From Bdellovibrio sp. 28-41-41 (GTDB lineage: Bacteria > Bdellovibrionota > Bdellovibrionia > Bdellovibrionales > Bdellovibrionaceae), in NCBI GenBank assembly GCA_002256935.1, contig NCGL01000030.1, forward strand, positions 1 to 34,997: a stretch of 34,997 nt of DNA, given 5' to 3'. Position numbers and translations under genes: made by a program. A model generated the notes under the pieces. The model searched no databases. It saw only the letters and a program-made list of their open reading frames with translations, and was not told the origin of the DNA. Positions 14,866 to 24,047 of the stretch are shown piece after piece (the stretch's first letter is position 1; the number at the start of each line of letters is the position of its first letter).

Positions 14866-17800
14866 ACTAAAGGTTTTAACATCATTATTTATACTGACTG
14901 CTTCGACGCCTGTCTTTGCGAAGAAGACAATTGGGGAACTATTTTCCAACGTGGGTTTAGAGAACCGCGGTGGAAAAATATCCAAAGTTAATAAAGGCGT
15001 TTATTCCATCCCGAAGCCAAGCGAAATCAAGTTTGAAAACAGAACAGAGCATAATTTAGATGTAATTAAGCCTTCAAAATCATACGAGATCTTGAACTCG
15101 CAAAATTTGACTGAAATTGTAGAGTATGAAAAGATTTTGGACGAACAGATTGCAGAACTCTATAAACTGACTCGCAAATTCAAAGACTCTGATAAGCGTG
15201 GTGAATTGTGGGTTCGCTTGGCAGAACTTTATGTAGAGAAAGGATCTTTAGTTGATTATCGTCGACAAAAAGAATTTGATGCTCGTTTGCTTCAGTTTAA
15301 CAAAGGAAAATCTAAAGTTAAGCCGACATTAAGTAATGACGAATCTCGCTCATACTTTAAGAAATCGGTGCAATTGTATGAATGGTTCCGAAAGGATTTC
15401 CCTAGCGATCCAAAAATTCCTCAGGCCCTTTACTTTTTAGGGTTCAACTATTTTGAATTGGGTGAACCTAAAAAAGGCGAGAAATACTATTCAGATCTTT
15501 CGGACAGATTCCCAAATAGCCCATTCGTTGACGAAGCTAACTTTGCTTTGGGTGAATATAACTTTGAAAATGAAAACTGGAAGGAAGCATACAAGCGCTA
15601 TTCGCCAGTTATTAAAAACAAAAAGCATAACTTGAATGCAATGGCGACGTATAAAGGTGCGTGGTGTTTATACCGTTTAGGTCGAAATCAAGAAGCACTT
15701 AAATACATGGAATACATCATTAAGCTGAACAAGCAAGCTAGTGACCGTGATTCTAAAAAACAGCTAAAGGCAAAGCTGGAAGTCGAAGCGCTTAGAGATA
15801 TCGTAGTGTTCTACGCGGCGGCTGGAGATGCGGATAAAGCATCGGAATATTTTGAACAAATGGTAGGGGATCAGTCTTTATCTTATATCGAAAAGCTGGC
15901 TTATTACTATTTGGATAAAGGTTATAAGGACGCTGCGCATAGAACATTCAAATACTTGATCGATCAAAGACCTACGGATCCAAAAGCGTTTGAATATCAG
16001 TATCAAATCGTTCAAGTGTATTTTTATGCAAAGAATTCACAGACGTTTAAAACAGAATTATATCGTTGGATTCGTGAGTACGGCCCAGCATCTGCGTGGT
16101 ACAAGGCGAATCAGGCCAATACCGAACTAACAGAAAATTCGATGAAACTGCGCGAGAAAACGCTTCGAAATTGGACTTTGCAGCAGCATCAGACAGCCCA
16201 AAATTCACGGACGTCTAATTCGCAGAAACTAGCAGCTGAAGGCTATCAATTGTACCTAAATGAATTTACAAATTCGCCTCAAACGGCGGACATGCATTTC
16301 TATTACGGTGAATTACTTTATGACAGCAAAAAGTTTGATGAAGCCGGAATCCAATACAAGTGGATTGTGGATAATGCTCCGGAAAGTAAGTTCTACGAAA
16401 ACGCAGCAACAGCCCTGTTGATTTCCGTAGAAAAAAGTTTGCCTGATGAAAAAGATTTGGCGCAAAGAAATACAAAAAGCCTAGAGCCGATTCCATTGAC
16501 TGCAACAGTAGATCGCTTTTTAAAAGCGTCGACTTGGTACTTAGAAAAACTACCTAATTCGAAGAAAGCGCCTGAGATCAAATTCAGACAAGGTCGCTTG
16601 ATGTATCAATATAACTATTTTGAAGATGCATCTAAGATTTTCCGCGAGATCGTTCAAAAGTATCCAAATACTAAGTACGCAGAGTATTCGGCGAATTTGT
16701 TGCTTGATATCTATAATTTGAAGAAGGATTACGGCGGCCTAGAAATGGCGGCGACCGAGTTATTGAAAAATGAAGCACTAGCAGGAACTAAAGCCGGTCA
16801 AGAGATCAAAGAAGTTCTAGAAAAAGCGAGCTTTAAAAAAGGTCAGGATTTAGAGCAGGATAAAAAGTTTAAAGAGAGCGCCGATGTATTCATGACATTT
16901 GCTCAACAAAACGCGAAATCAAATTTAGCTATCACGGCTTATTTCAATGCCGGTGTTAACTATGAGAAAGCGGGCGAAAACGAGAAAGCCAAGAACGCGT
17001 ATTCGCAAGTTTTAGCCTCTAAGCAAGACAATAAGGAGCTAAAAGATAAATCTAAATTATTCGTAGCGAAGCTGTACCAGGATGCTGCCTTGTTTGACGA
17101 ATCGATTAAACTTTACAAGCAATTGGTGGCTGAGGCTAAAAAACCAGAGCAAGCGAAAAACTATCTATACAACATTGCCGTGATGAAAGAAGCCATGGGA
17201 CAGTATCAATCGGCCATCAAAGACTACGAAACGTATTCAGAGATGATCAAAGGATATAAAGAGCGACTAGCGAACATGTTCCAAATCGCTGAGCTATACC
17301 GAAAGACGGAAGCTTGGTCGAAAGCTCAAGCGAAATATATAGAGTATGTCGATGCGGGAGCTCCGCAAAGTGAAAAATTTGTAGAAGCTTTGTATTGGAT
17401 TGCTTATGTGCATAATCGAAAAGGATCAAGTCAGGCCTATTCGTATGAAGACCGTTTGATTGCGATGCAAAAACGTTTAGGTGGATCAACAGGTGGTAAA
17501 TGGGCAGCGATTGTTAAACTTCGTCGGTCTAAAGATACCTATCATGATTTCACAGAGATTAAGATCCCTGCAAATCCTGAAAAGCAAAAGAAAGCCGTGG
17601 ATGAAAAAATTGGATTGCTGAACAAATTAAATAGAGAATTGAATGATGTTGTTAAGTTAAATCATCCGGATTCTATCGTGAGTTCGTTAAGCATGCTTGG
17701 TGATGCGAATGATCATATGGCCAAGGCCATCTTGAATGCGCCACTACCAAAAGGTTTAGATGCCGCAACGGAAAAGCAATATCGTGAGCAGCTACCTAAG

Positions 17801-17992
17801 CTTGCTGATCCATTTAAAGTACGCGCCAAAGAAAGTTACAAATTGGCGCTAGAGCGTGCCTGGGAGTTTGAATCGTATAATGAAGACTACCTAAAAGCTC
17901 TGAAATACATGAATGCCGTAGATCCTGTGAAATACTACTACGCAGATGAAATCAAACAGGATGTTCGCTTCATTAACTGGATGGCATTATGA
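14858..17992 (+). CDS. gltD: Large TPR protein (GltD/AgmU-like), module A
   Basis: A 1044-residue protein with a signal peptide (cleavage near VFAKK), followed almost entirely by TPR-like helical pairs. Clear units include ALYFLGFNYFELGEPKKGEK, FALGEYNFENENWKEAYK and AYFNAGVNYEKAGENEKAKN. Its C-terminal region (about 940-1044) has LNAPLPKGL…YREQL and a closing W-rich segment that is mirrored in the module B protein (SPAPAGLS…YQGGL). Translation starts at GTG with AGGA about ten bases upstream, overlapping the previous gene by eight bases. AgmU/GltD in Myxococcus is a large TPR protein that scaffolds the motility complex. Gene order here (D, then lipoprotein E, F, G) matches the Myxococcus order as I recall it. 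Confidence 0.82.
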   Translation: MNKLKVLTSLFILTASTPVFAKKTIGELFSNVGLENRGGKISKVNKGVYSIPKPSEIKFENRTEHNLDVIKPSKSYEILNSQNLTEIVEYEKILDEQIAELYKLTRKFKDSDKRGELWVRLAELYVEKGSLVDYRRQKEFDARLLQFNKGKSKVKPTLSNDESRSYFKKSVQLYEWFRKDFPSDPKIPQALYFLGFNYFELGEPKKGEKYYSDLSDRFPNSPFVDEANFALGEYNFENENWKEAYKRYSPVIKNKKHNLNAMATYKGAWCLYRLGRNQEALKYMEYIIKLNKQASDRDSKKQLKAKLEVEALRDIVVFYAAAGDADKASEYFEQMVGDQSLSYIEKLAYYYLDKGYKDAAHRTFKYLIDQRPTDPKAFEYQYQIVQVYFYAKNSQTFKTELYRWIREYGPASAWYKANQANTELTENSMKLREKTLRNWTLQQHQTAQNSRTSNSQKLAAEGYQLYLNEFTNSPQTADMHFYYGELLYDSKKFDEAGIQYKWIVDNAPESKFYENAATALLISVEKSLPDEKDLAQRNTKSLEPIPLTATVDRFLKASTWYLEKLPNSKKAPEIKFRQGRLMYQYNYFEDASKIFREIVQKYPNTKYAEYSANLLLDIYNLKKDYGGLEMAATELLKNEALAGTKAGQEIKEVLEKASFKKGQDLEQDKKFKESADVFMTFAQQNAKSNLAITAYFNAGVNYEKAGENEKAKNAYSQVLASKQDNKELKDKSKLFVAKLYQDAALFDESIKLYKQLVAEAKKPEQAKNYLYNIAVMKEAMGQYQSAIKDYETYSEMIKGYKERLANMFQIAELYRKTEAWSKAQAKYIEYVDAGAPQSEKFVEALYWIAYVHNRKGSSQAYSYEDRLIAMQKRLGGSTGGKWAAIVKLRRSKDTYHDFTEIKIPANPEKQKKAVDEKIGLLNKLNRELNDVVKLNHPDSIVSSLSMLGDANDHMAKAILNAPLPKGLDAATEKQYREQLPKLADPFKVRAKESYKLALERAWEFESYNEDYLKALKYMNAVDPVKYYYADEIKQDVRFINWMAL

Positions 17993-18882
17993 GAAAAATT
18001 TTAATTAGTGCTTGTGCTTTGACCTTGTCGTTAACGTTAGTGAACTGTTCAAGCAAATCAAAAAATAATGGCAACTCCCCAGAACCTGGAGCAGCGGAGA
18101 GTCAGTCCGGCGCATTGATTGAAGACGCGCAAACGGGACAGGGTAAAAAAGGTGGGCCAGCAGTTAAGTCTCAGGCCGCGATAACGACAGTAGCGGTTCC
18201 TCAAAAAGGAAATGCAGAATCGACGACCTATGCGCAGCTCAATTTGCAGATTAAAAATCAAGATGACGAAGCCATTTTAAAAGAGGGTTCTTCCATCTTG
18301 ATGAAAAATCCAAATGATGTGAAAGCTATTAATGCGATGGCCATGGCGTACTACAAGCGCGGCCAATATCCACTGGCTAAGAGTTTGTTATTGCGGGCTC
18401 AAAAAATAGAACCCGGCGCGTATGAAGTTCATTCTAATTTGGGCGTTGTTCAACTAGCGTTGGGCGATAAAAATGACGCTCTTAAGAGTTTTAAAAAAGC
18501 CATTGAGCTGAATCCGAATGATTACGTCAGTGCGAGTAATGCGGGATCACTGTATGTGTTAGAGCAAGATTTTGAAAAAGCAGCCGTTGTTTTAGATATC
18601 GCTTATAGCAAAGGCTATCGAAATGTAAAGGTGCTAAGTAATTTTGGAATCGCACTAACGGCAACGGGTAAATATGAAAAAGCAGACAAGATTTATCGTG
18701 AAGCTTTGAAAGAAAACAGTAACAGCAAAGAAGTTTTATTTAATCATGCTATTTTATTGATACAATTTTTGAAGAAAAATGAAGAGGGATTAGAGATCGT
18801 AAAAAAACTTAAGTTCCTTGGAATTCCTGAAGAAGGAAGAAAACGTTTACAAGATTTGCAAGCCATGGCGGAGAAGAAATGA
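17989..18882 (+). CDS. gltE: TPR lipoprotein (GltE/AglT-like)
   Basis: A 297-residue protein. The lipobox LVNC at residues 17-20 makes Cys20 the predicted lipidated residue. Ser-Ser follows, so outer-membrane placement is likely. A low-complexity linker (about residues 21-75) leads to four or so canonical TPRs (VKAINAMAMAYYKRGQYPLA, VHSNLGVVQLALGDKNDALK, LNPNDYVSASNAGSLYVLEQ). AglT, a TPR lipoprotein, occupies the same place in the Myxococcus gliding cluster. The gene overlaps both neighbours by four bases. No counterpart is seen in module B, so this component may be shared by both machines or be specific to A. Confidence 0.84.
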   Translation: MRKILISACALTLSLTLVNCSSKSKNNGNSPEPGAAESQSGALIEDAQTGQGKKGGPAVKSQAAITTVAVPQKGNAESTTYAQLNLQIKNQDDEAILKEGSSILMKNPNDVKAINAMAMAYYKRGQYPLAKSLLLRAQKIEPGAYEVHSNLGVVQLALGDKNDALKSFKKAIELNPNDYVSASNAGSLYVLEQDFEKAAVVLDIAYSKGYRNVKVLSNFGIALTATGKYEKADKIYREALKENSNSKEVLFNHAILLIQFLKKNEEGLEIVKKLKFLGIPEEGRKRLQDLQAMAEKK

Positions 18883-19181
18883 TGAAGAATCAAATTGTAC
18901 TACTTATGTTTCTAGCTATGTTCATAGTTGGACCTTCGTTGAGCTTCGCTCAAAGCTCAAGCGTGACTAGCAAAACTAACTATGTAAAAATTAAAGATAA
19001 AAAGGCAACTTTGAATTTCGAAGATGAACTTGTTGAAGGTTCGACGCAGAAGCCAGAGTTATTTTATATTTTCCAAAAAAAGAACTTTAACTTTAAAAGG
19101 CTGATTAAGTTGAGAGAAAATTTTCTTCCTGAGCTTAGAAATAATGCAGAGAACGTGCAGCGGGTGAGGAGTTCTAATTGA
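18879..19181 (+). CDS. Short exported GltF-like protein, module A
   Basis: A 100-residue protein with a signal peptide (ending near LSFAQSS). The mature part is only about 75 residues. It carries the signature LNFEDELVEGSTQKPELFYI, then FNFKRLIKLRENFLPEL. The module B counterpart (33027) keeps the same frame: LDFEGEVIEG…PDLF…NIKFDSLIYSRDDF. Conservation of L-x-F-E-x-E-x-x-E-G and of the R-x-x-F end argues for a real protein family. Position between the E-like and G-like genes is that of GltF in Myxococcus; the assignment is by position. The start has tandem ATGs (18879, 18882) after GGAG. Function unknown; probably a periplasmic adaptor. Confidence 0.78.
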   Translation: MMKNQIVLLMFLAMFIVGPSLSFAQSSSVTSKTNYVKIKDKKATLNFEDELVEGSTQKPELFYIFQKKNFNFKRLIKLRENFLPELRNNAENVQRVRSSN

Positions 19182-21280
19182 AGCAACCCATAATTCTTCG
19201 CGTATTTAAGTCTAATCAGCTAAAAGAGGTTAAGCAATTTGATATTGATCAAATTGTTGTGGGGAGTAATCAAGATTCTCAGTTAAATTTAGTTGATGAT
19301 GCTGTATCGCCTATTCATTGCTTAATTGAAAAACGTGATTCGGGTTATTACATATGTGATCTGGGTTCAAAAAGTGGAACGTTTAAAAATGGCCAAGCTA
19401 TTTTGGATGAACCCGTTTCGTCTGGCGATGAATTAATTATTGGTCCTTTTAAAATTGTATTTTCAGTGGGCGTTCCGAAACCAGTGGGACAACCAAAAGA
19501 ATTTGATAAAACAGTAACTATTCCCGTTGCATCTACAGAAAAGACTACTCCTATCCGTGATGACAAAACTCAAGCGGTTGAAAAAGTTCTTGATGATGAC
19601 AAAACGTATAGTGAACAAAAATCAACTGCAGACAAAATTCCTGCGCGTCCAGCATCAACATCGCAAGTTAAGAAGCCAGAAATTACGTCTCAAGGATTTC
19701 AGCGTCCTGCTTCTAAAAAGAAGAGATATTCATTTGCACCTTCCGGTGAGATCAAAGATTTAAAATCGTATTTATCACCGACTCGCGGTAGTTTAGTCGA
19801 AGTTAATTTGGCTTGGAATGAGCGAACCATTCAAACCTACCACTATAAAAATAAAGGTGTATTTAGAACCAGCATGTCGCAGGATAAAGGTATATTTTTA
19901 CCGGCTCCTTCGATTCCAGCAAATTGGCCACTGGTTGATATCGGAGCGCAATTAAAGATTTTGGTACCGACAGGTTCTGAAGTTGAAATTATAAATGCTA
20001 AAGCGTCTACGAAAGAAGATGTTCTAGTTGCATCGGGAAAAGCTGTTCGTATGGCCCAAGGAACTCAAGTTCGTGTGGATCAAAACGAATTGCTTTGGGT
20101 TCGTTTGCCTGACAAAAATTTGAGCCTTTATGTTCGATTCGTAGAATCAACACCGATCGTGCCATTTGCGCCGTTGTTGTTGTCGAGCTCAGAATTAGGT
20201 AGTTTGTTAATTTCGGTAATTATTTCTGGTATGCTGGCATTCTATGTAGCGACGATGACTTCAAAATTTCAGCCACAGCAAGAAGAAAAATCGACCTACA
20301 CCGCACAGGTAATTTTTAATGATGTTAAGCCGAAGGAAGAAAAAATTCCTCAGCCTATTCCGAAACCTCCTCCATCGCCAGAGAAACCGAATCCTCCGCC
20401 GCCACAAGATCCACCTAAAAAGGTGAAAATGGCTGACGAGAAACGAGAGGCGACTAAGAAAGGTGAAACTACTAATGCGAATAAAGCGCAAAGTGCTCAA
20501 ACGGCGAGAAAAGCGGTAGAAGTTGCACCTAAGCCAGATACGCAAAATCGTCCTAAGAAATTTACATCGGTTAAGCAGGGTGGCGCTGTTAAAATCGGAC
20601 AAGCCGCGGGAGCGAATGCACAAAGTGCGCAACCTAAAGATGTAAATAAAATGGGTTTGTTCAGTGCGTTTGGTACGGGCGGAGTGAGATCTCAGTTGGA
20701 TAAAGCTTACCAAGGTGCCGGCGATATTTTAGGAAACGCTGGTAAAGCCACCGGTTCAACCGGTATGGCAGAAAATCGTGAGGGCGATGATTTAGGTTCA
20801 AGATTCAAGGATACAGGTGCCGGCGGTAAAGGTACGGCCACAGAGGGCATCGCCGGAATTGGAACTAAAGGCCGCGCGGGTGGAACAAGCGCATACGGTA
20901 GTACCGATGGTTTTGGAGACAAAACATCAGTAGCCATTCAAGCCGGTGGTTCTGAAGAGGCGTTTGAAGGCTCGATCGATAAAGAAGCCGTTAGGCGACG
21001 TATCAAGCACAACTTGAATTTAATCAGAGGTTGTTACAATCAGGAATTAAATCGACTTGATAGATCAGGTCGCCGAGTTCTTGAGGGTAAAGTAGTTCTG
21101 AAGTGGGAAATCGTTGATAAAGGTGTGGCTAAAAACGTACGCGTTTCAAACACAACATTAAGCAACAGTGCGATTGAAAGATGTATAGCGGAGCGTCTGG
21201 CAACAATTGTGTTCCCTGATCCGCCGGATGGTACAACAGCAGAAGTGTCGTACCCATTCATATTTAAAAATGAGCAATAA
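19178..21280 (+). CDS. gltG: FHA/TonB-like trans-envelope protein (GltG/PglI-like), module A
   Basis: 700 residues. FHA domain 1-98 (Ser44-x-x-His47 and Asn71-Gly72 present, but GS at 29-30 replaces the usual Gly-Arg). It is followed by a disordered stretch with three Asp-Lys-Thr motifs (Thr112, Thr131, Thr143), a second soluble domain (about 195-325), one membrane segment (about 333-362), a Pro/Lys-rich spacer (385-415), a Gly/Ala-rich linker, and a C-terminal AgmX/PglI domain (about 598-697) with Cys619 (CYNQEL) and Cys669 (ERCIAERL) and the ending FP. This resembles TonB: energised at the inner membrane and reaching across the periplasm. The start is TTG, backed by GAGGAG seven bases upstream. 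It directly precedes its presumed motor genes. Confidence 0.9.
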   Translation: MKQPIILRVFKSNQLKEVKQFDIDQIVVGSNQDSQLNLVDDAVSPIHCLIEKRDSGYYICDLGSKSGTFKNGQAILDEPVSSGDELIIGPFKIVFSVGVPKPVGQPKEFDKTVTIPVASTEKTTPIRDDKTQAVEKVLDDDKTYSEQKSTADKIPARPASTSQVKKPEITSQGFQRPASKKKRYSFAPSGEIKDLKSYLSPTRGSLVEVNLAWNERTIQTYHYKNKGVFRTSMSQDKGIFLPAPSIPANWPLVDIGAQLKILVPTGSEVEIINAKASTKEDVLVASGKAVRMAQGTQVRVDQNELLWVRLPDKNLSLYVRFVESTPIVPFAPLLLSSSELGSLLISVIISGMLAFYVATMTSKFQPQQEEKSTYTAQVIFNDVKPKEEKIPQPIPKPPPSPEKPNPPPPQDPPKKVKMADEKREATKKGETTNANKAQSAQTARKAVEVAPKPDTQNRPKKFTSVKQGGAVKIGQAAGANAQSAQPKDVNKMGLFSAFGTGGVRSQLDKAYQGAGDILGNAGKATGSTGMAENREGDDLGSRFKDTGAGGKGTATEGIAGIGTKGRAGGTSAYGSTDGFGDKTSVAIQAGGSEEAFEGSIDKEAVRRRIKHNLNLIRGCYNQELNRLDRSGRRVLEGKVVLKWEIVDKGVAKNVRVSNTTLSNSAIERCIAERLATIVFPDPPDGTTAEVSYPFIFKNEQ

Positions 21281-21307
21281 GATTTAATAATTTTTTAGGA
21301 GGATACC

Positions 21308-21973
21308 TTGAACCCGATACAACAATGTGACCCAAGTAACTTTATTGCCCGTGCTTTTTGTGAGGGTGGATGGGTAATGTACATAATCGCCGTATTTGCG
21401 ATTTTGACTGTTTTCTTAGTCGTTGAACGTATGATGAAACTCAACACTCTACTTGTAAATAAGAAAGATTTTTCTGATATCATTTACAGAATGGTAATCA
21501 GTGGTGATATTCGCCAAGCGATTGCTTATTGCGACCAGCGCCCCGCTCCGCTAACTAACACAGTAAAGGCGGGATTGGTTCAAGCGTTGAATAAACGTCC
21601 TGATGAAGAAATTCAAGTAGCGATGGATGCCGCTGTATTAAGAGAAATGCCGAAAATCGAAGGATGGACAGCGTTCTTAGCCGTTTTCGGTAACGTTGCA
21701 GTTTTAGCGGGATTGTTAGGAACTATCATCGGTATGGTTGGCTCATTCCGCGCGGTATCTATGGCTGATAATGCGACGAAAGCAGAACTGTTATCGCAAG
21801 GTATTTCGCATGCGTTGAATTGTACGGCGTTTGGTTTATGTGTGGCGATCGTGGCCATTGTTGCTTACGGTATTTTTCAACACCAAATTCAGAAAACTGA
21901 AAATGAAGTAATTGAAACTAGCATGTCTCTATTAAATTTAGTGGTAGCAAACAGAGATAAAATAAAGGACTAA
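21308..21973 (+). CDS. aglR: TolQ/ExbB/MotA-type stator protein (AglR-like), module A
   Basis: A 221-residue protein with three membrane segments (about 22-40, 121-147, 169-191) and the family core GLLGTIIGMVGSF in the second and SHALNCTAFGL in the third. These proteins form the pentameric channel ring of a proton-driven motor, with TolR/ExbD proteins as the plug. Translation starts at TTG (21308). A full AGGAGG (21298-21303) sits five bases before it, and no better start is available, so the TTG is well supported. The two ExbD/TolR genes follow within four bases. In Myxococcus AglR-AglQ-AglS is exactly such a trio and powers gliding. Confidence 0.92.
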   Translation: MNPIQQCDPSNFIARAFCEGGWVMYIIAVFAILTVFLVVERMMKLNTLLVNKKDFSDIIYRMVISGDIRQAIAYCDQRPAPLTNTVKAGLVQALNKRPDEEIQVAMDAAVLREMPKIEGWTAFLAVFGNVAVLAGLLGTIIGMVGSFRAVSMADNATKAELLSQGISHALNCTAFGLCVAIVAIVAYGIFQHQIQKTENEVIETSMSLLNLVVANRDKIKD

Positions 21974-21977
21974 TTTA

Positions 21978-22454
21978 ATGGCTCAAATCGAAAATGGCTC
22001 GGGCCGAGGCCGCGGGGTCAACGTAGAATTAAATCTTGTACCGGTCATCGATTTGATGAGCGTACTGATTACGTTTCTGCTGATTACCGCAGTTTGGACG
22101 CAAGTTTCGATGATTCAAATCGGTAGTTCACTCTACGCGAAAAAAGATGATTCGCAACAGCCACCTAAGTTGACGCCGAATGCGGACATCGCTCTTAAAG
22201 TAGATGTTAAGCTAGAAGGTTATGTCTTGACGGTGGGTACGCAGATTATTTCTTTACCAAAATTAAATGCCGCGTACGATTCTGTGGGTTTAGTAGCCCA
22301 ACTTCAAAGAGTAAAACAGCTGTATCCAGAAAAATTAGATGGCATCGTGAGTATGTCCGATGACGTGCCGTATGAAAACTTAGTCAATACTATGGATCAA
22401 CTTTTGGTGGCCGGATTTCCAAATATTTCGATTGCGACCGGAGGGCCAAACTAA
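21978..22454 (+). CDS. ExbD/TolR-type stator protein (AglQ/AglS-like), module A first
   Basis: A 158-residue protein with a short cytoplasmic N-terminus, one membrane helix and a periplasmic domain. The essential proton-carrying aspartate is Asp25 in LVPVIDLMSVLITFLL. The periplasmic part has the usual TolR/ExbD strand-helix layout (ALKVDVKLEGYVLTVG and VSMSDDVPYENLVNTMDQL). It starts four bases after the TolQ gene and shares a base with the next (TAATG). It would pair with the second ExbD to plug the AglR ring, giving a heteromeric motor as proposed for AglQ and AglS. Which it corresponds to cannot be told from sequence alone. Confidence 0.9.
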   Translation: MAQIENGSGRGRGVNVELNLVPVIDLMSVLITFLLITAVWTQVSMIQIGSSLYAKKDDSQQPPKLTPNADIALKVDVKLEGYVLTVGTQIISLPKLNAAYDSVGLVAQLQRVKQLYPEKLDGIVSMSDDVPYENLVNTMDQLLVAGFPNISIATGGPN

Positions 22455-23044
22455 TGCCAATTCGTAAGCCAGGTGAGCGTCATCGCTATAGCCGAATATT
22501 GAGTCGTAAAAAAGGTAAGCGTTCAGTCACCGCCATTTTGTCGTTAACGGCGATGGTGGATATGTTTACGGTTTTAGCCATTTTTCTTTTACAAAACTAC
22601 AATACGAAAGATTTCATTGTTTATACTCCAAAAGAAGTTGTGCTTCCGAAAGCACAATCGATTAAGGAATTAAAGCCTGCATTTGTTATTACTATTTCTA
22701 ATAAAGAAATTCTGTTAGATAAAACTGCCGTGATTTCATTCGACGAAGTTAAAAAGCAGACAGAATGGTTAATTCAGCCATTGTTTGATCAGCTTCAGCA
22801 AGGATTACTGAAATCAAAACAAGAGTACGAAAGCAAACTTCAGAGCCAGCTAAAGAATGTGGTTGATAATGCGCGGGGCGAAAAAGAAGATGACCCATTC
22901 GCGTGGAAAAAGGTCACTATTCAATCTGATAAAGATATCGATTTCTTAACTGTCAAAAAGGTTATGTACACTTTGTCTGAGGCGGGCGCTGGGGAAATTA
23001 ACTTTGCCGTAGTCAAGAAGACTGAAAAAGAAATTGCCCAATAG
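22454..23044 (+). CDS. ExbD/TolR-type stator protein (AglQ/AglS-like), module A second
   Basis: A 196-residue protein with a long basic cytoplasmic N-terminus (residues 1-24), then a helix whose conserved acid is Asp36 in LTAMVDMFTVLAIFLLQNY. The periplasmic domain contains a long charged helical insertion (about residues 95-145, LQQGLLKSKQEYESKLQSQL) that is absent from the partner. The C-terminal YTLSEAGAGEINFAVVKK is typical of the family. It is larger than most TolR proteins (about 140 aa). It closes the module A operon; 28 bases later lptC begins, probably on the same transcript. Confidence 0.9.
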   Translation: MPIRKPGERHRYSRILSRKKGKRSVTAILSLTAMVDMFTVLAIFLLQNYNTKDFIVYTPKEVVLPKAQSIKELKPAFVITISNKEILLDKTAVISFDEVKKQTEWLIQPLFDQLQQGLLKSKQEYESKLQSQLKNVVDNARGEKEDDPFAWKKVTIQSDKDIDFLTVKKVMYTLSEAGAGEINFAVVKKTEKEIAQ

Positions 23045-23072
23045 ATAGTTCACCACTAGTATCCTGGCAGGC

Positions 23073-24029
23073 ATGAAGAACACTAAGAAGATTCTTTTTT
23101 CACTTTTGCTAATCTTCATTTTAGTTGAAGTCATTTTCATCTTTCCACAACAAATCGAAAAGCTGGATCGTGAATCTATGGATGCGTCCGGCGAGCAAAA
23201 AAAAGAACGTATTGAGCAAAAGATGAATGGCGTCCACTTGGTGGAGTCACAGAAGGGCGCGCGCGATTTCGAATTGCATGCAGAAAAAGCCCGTGGTTAC
23301 CAGCAAGAGGGCGACTACTTCCTAGATAAAGTAAAAGTACAATTTTATAACTTGGATGCCAACGATTTTACCGTCACCGGAAATGAAGGGGAAGTAGATG
23401 GAAAAACTAAAAATATCAAAATCAAAGGCAGCGTAGTTACTAGATCTGCGAATGGTTACACATTTTATACGGATGAAATTTTTTATAACTTCGCTTTACG
23501 CAAAATTATTTCTCCAGGAAAAATTAGAATGCTTGGACCGTCCGATGAGCAGGGTGACGGCTTAAAACTAGACGGTTATAACATGCATATTCTAGTGGAT
23601 ATTAATGAAATGAAAATATTTAAAGATATCACCGCATTCAAGCCAATGAGCTCAAATCAAAACCTAAAAATAACAAGCGAAATGGCAACATTCAGTGGTA
23701 AAAGCAGCGAGGCGCACTTTGAAAACAACGTCGTATTAAATTACGGCAGTATGTTAATTAAAGGACCCGATTGTTATTTTATTTATTCAGCCAATATGAA
23801 AAGTTTAGAGCGAATTAATGTAAAAGGTGGCGTTGAGTTAACCGATAAGAAACGCCGGGCCACAAGTCAGGATCTGTTGGTTGACGTGCCGAAAGCGACG
23901 CTGCGGTTCACTGGCAGTCCGAAAATTTATCAAGATCAAGATGAAATTGCCGGGGAAGAAATTCTACTACTTGATAATGGAAAGCGTTTAAAAATCCAAA
24001 AAGTTCGCGCCTCTGCGACCCAAAAATGA
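23073..24029 (+). CDS. lptC: LptC-LptA fusion for LPS transport
   Basis: 318 residues, far longer than LptC (about 190). Residues 7-25 are the single N-terminal membrane anchor of LptC, and about 50-190 are an LptC-type beta-jellyroll (GNEGEVDGKTKNIKIKGSVV, YTFYTDEIFYNF). Residues about 198-312 read as a second jellyroll of the OstA/LptA kind: KITSEMATFSGKSSEAHFEN, LERINVKGGVELTDKKRRAT, ATLRFTGSPKIYQDQDEIAG. LptA is the periplasmic bridge that carries LPS from LptC to the outer membrane, and its gene normally lies between lptC and lptB. Here no separate lptA is present. The fusion reading is inferred from motif and length. The anchored protein would deliver LPS along a covalent two-domain bridge. 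Confidence 0.83.
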   Translation: MKNTKKILFSLLLIFILVEVIFIFPQQIEKLDRESMDASGEQKKERIEQKMNGVHLVESQKGARDFELHAEKARGYQQEGDYFLDKVKVQFYNLDANDFTVTGNEGEVDGKTKNIKIKGSVVTRSANGYTFYTDEIFYNFALRKIISPGKIRMLGPSDEQGDGLKLDGYNMHILVDINEMKIFKDITAFKPMSSNQNLKITSEMATFSGKSSEAHFENNVVLNYGSMLIKGPDCYFIYSANMKSLERINVKGGVELTDKKRRATSQDLLVDVPKATLRFTGSPKIYQDQDEIAGEEILLLDNGKRLKIQKVRASATQK

Positions 24030-24047
24030 CCTCGCTATTTGTCCCTA

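Noticed and set aside
20261..20713. 150-codon minus-strand frame rich in Arg/Phe/Leu
   Set aside because: It is the mirror of the Pro/Lys/Ala-rich spacer of the GltG-like gene; the skewed composition comes from that repeat-like coding.
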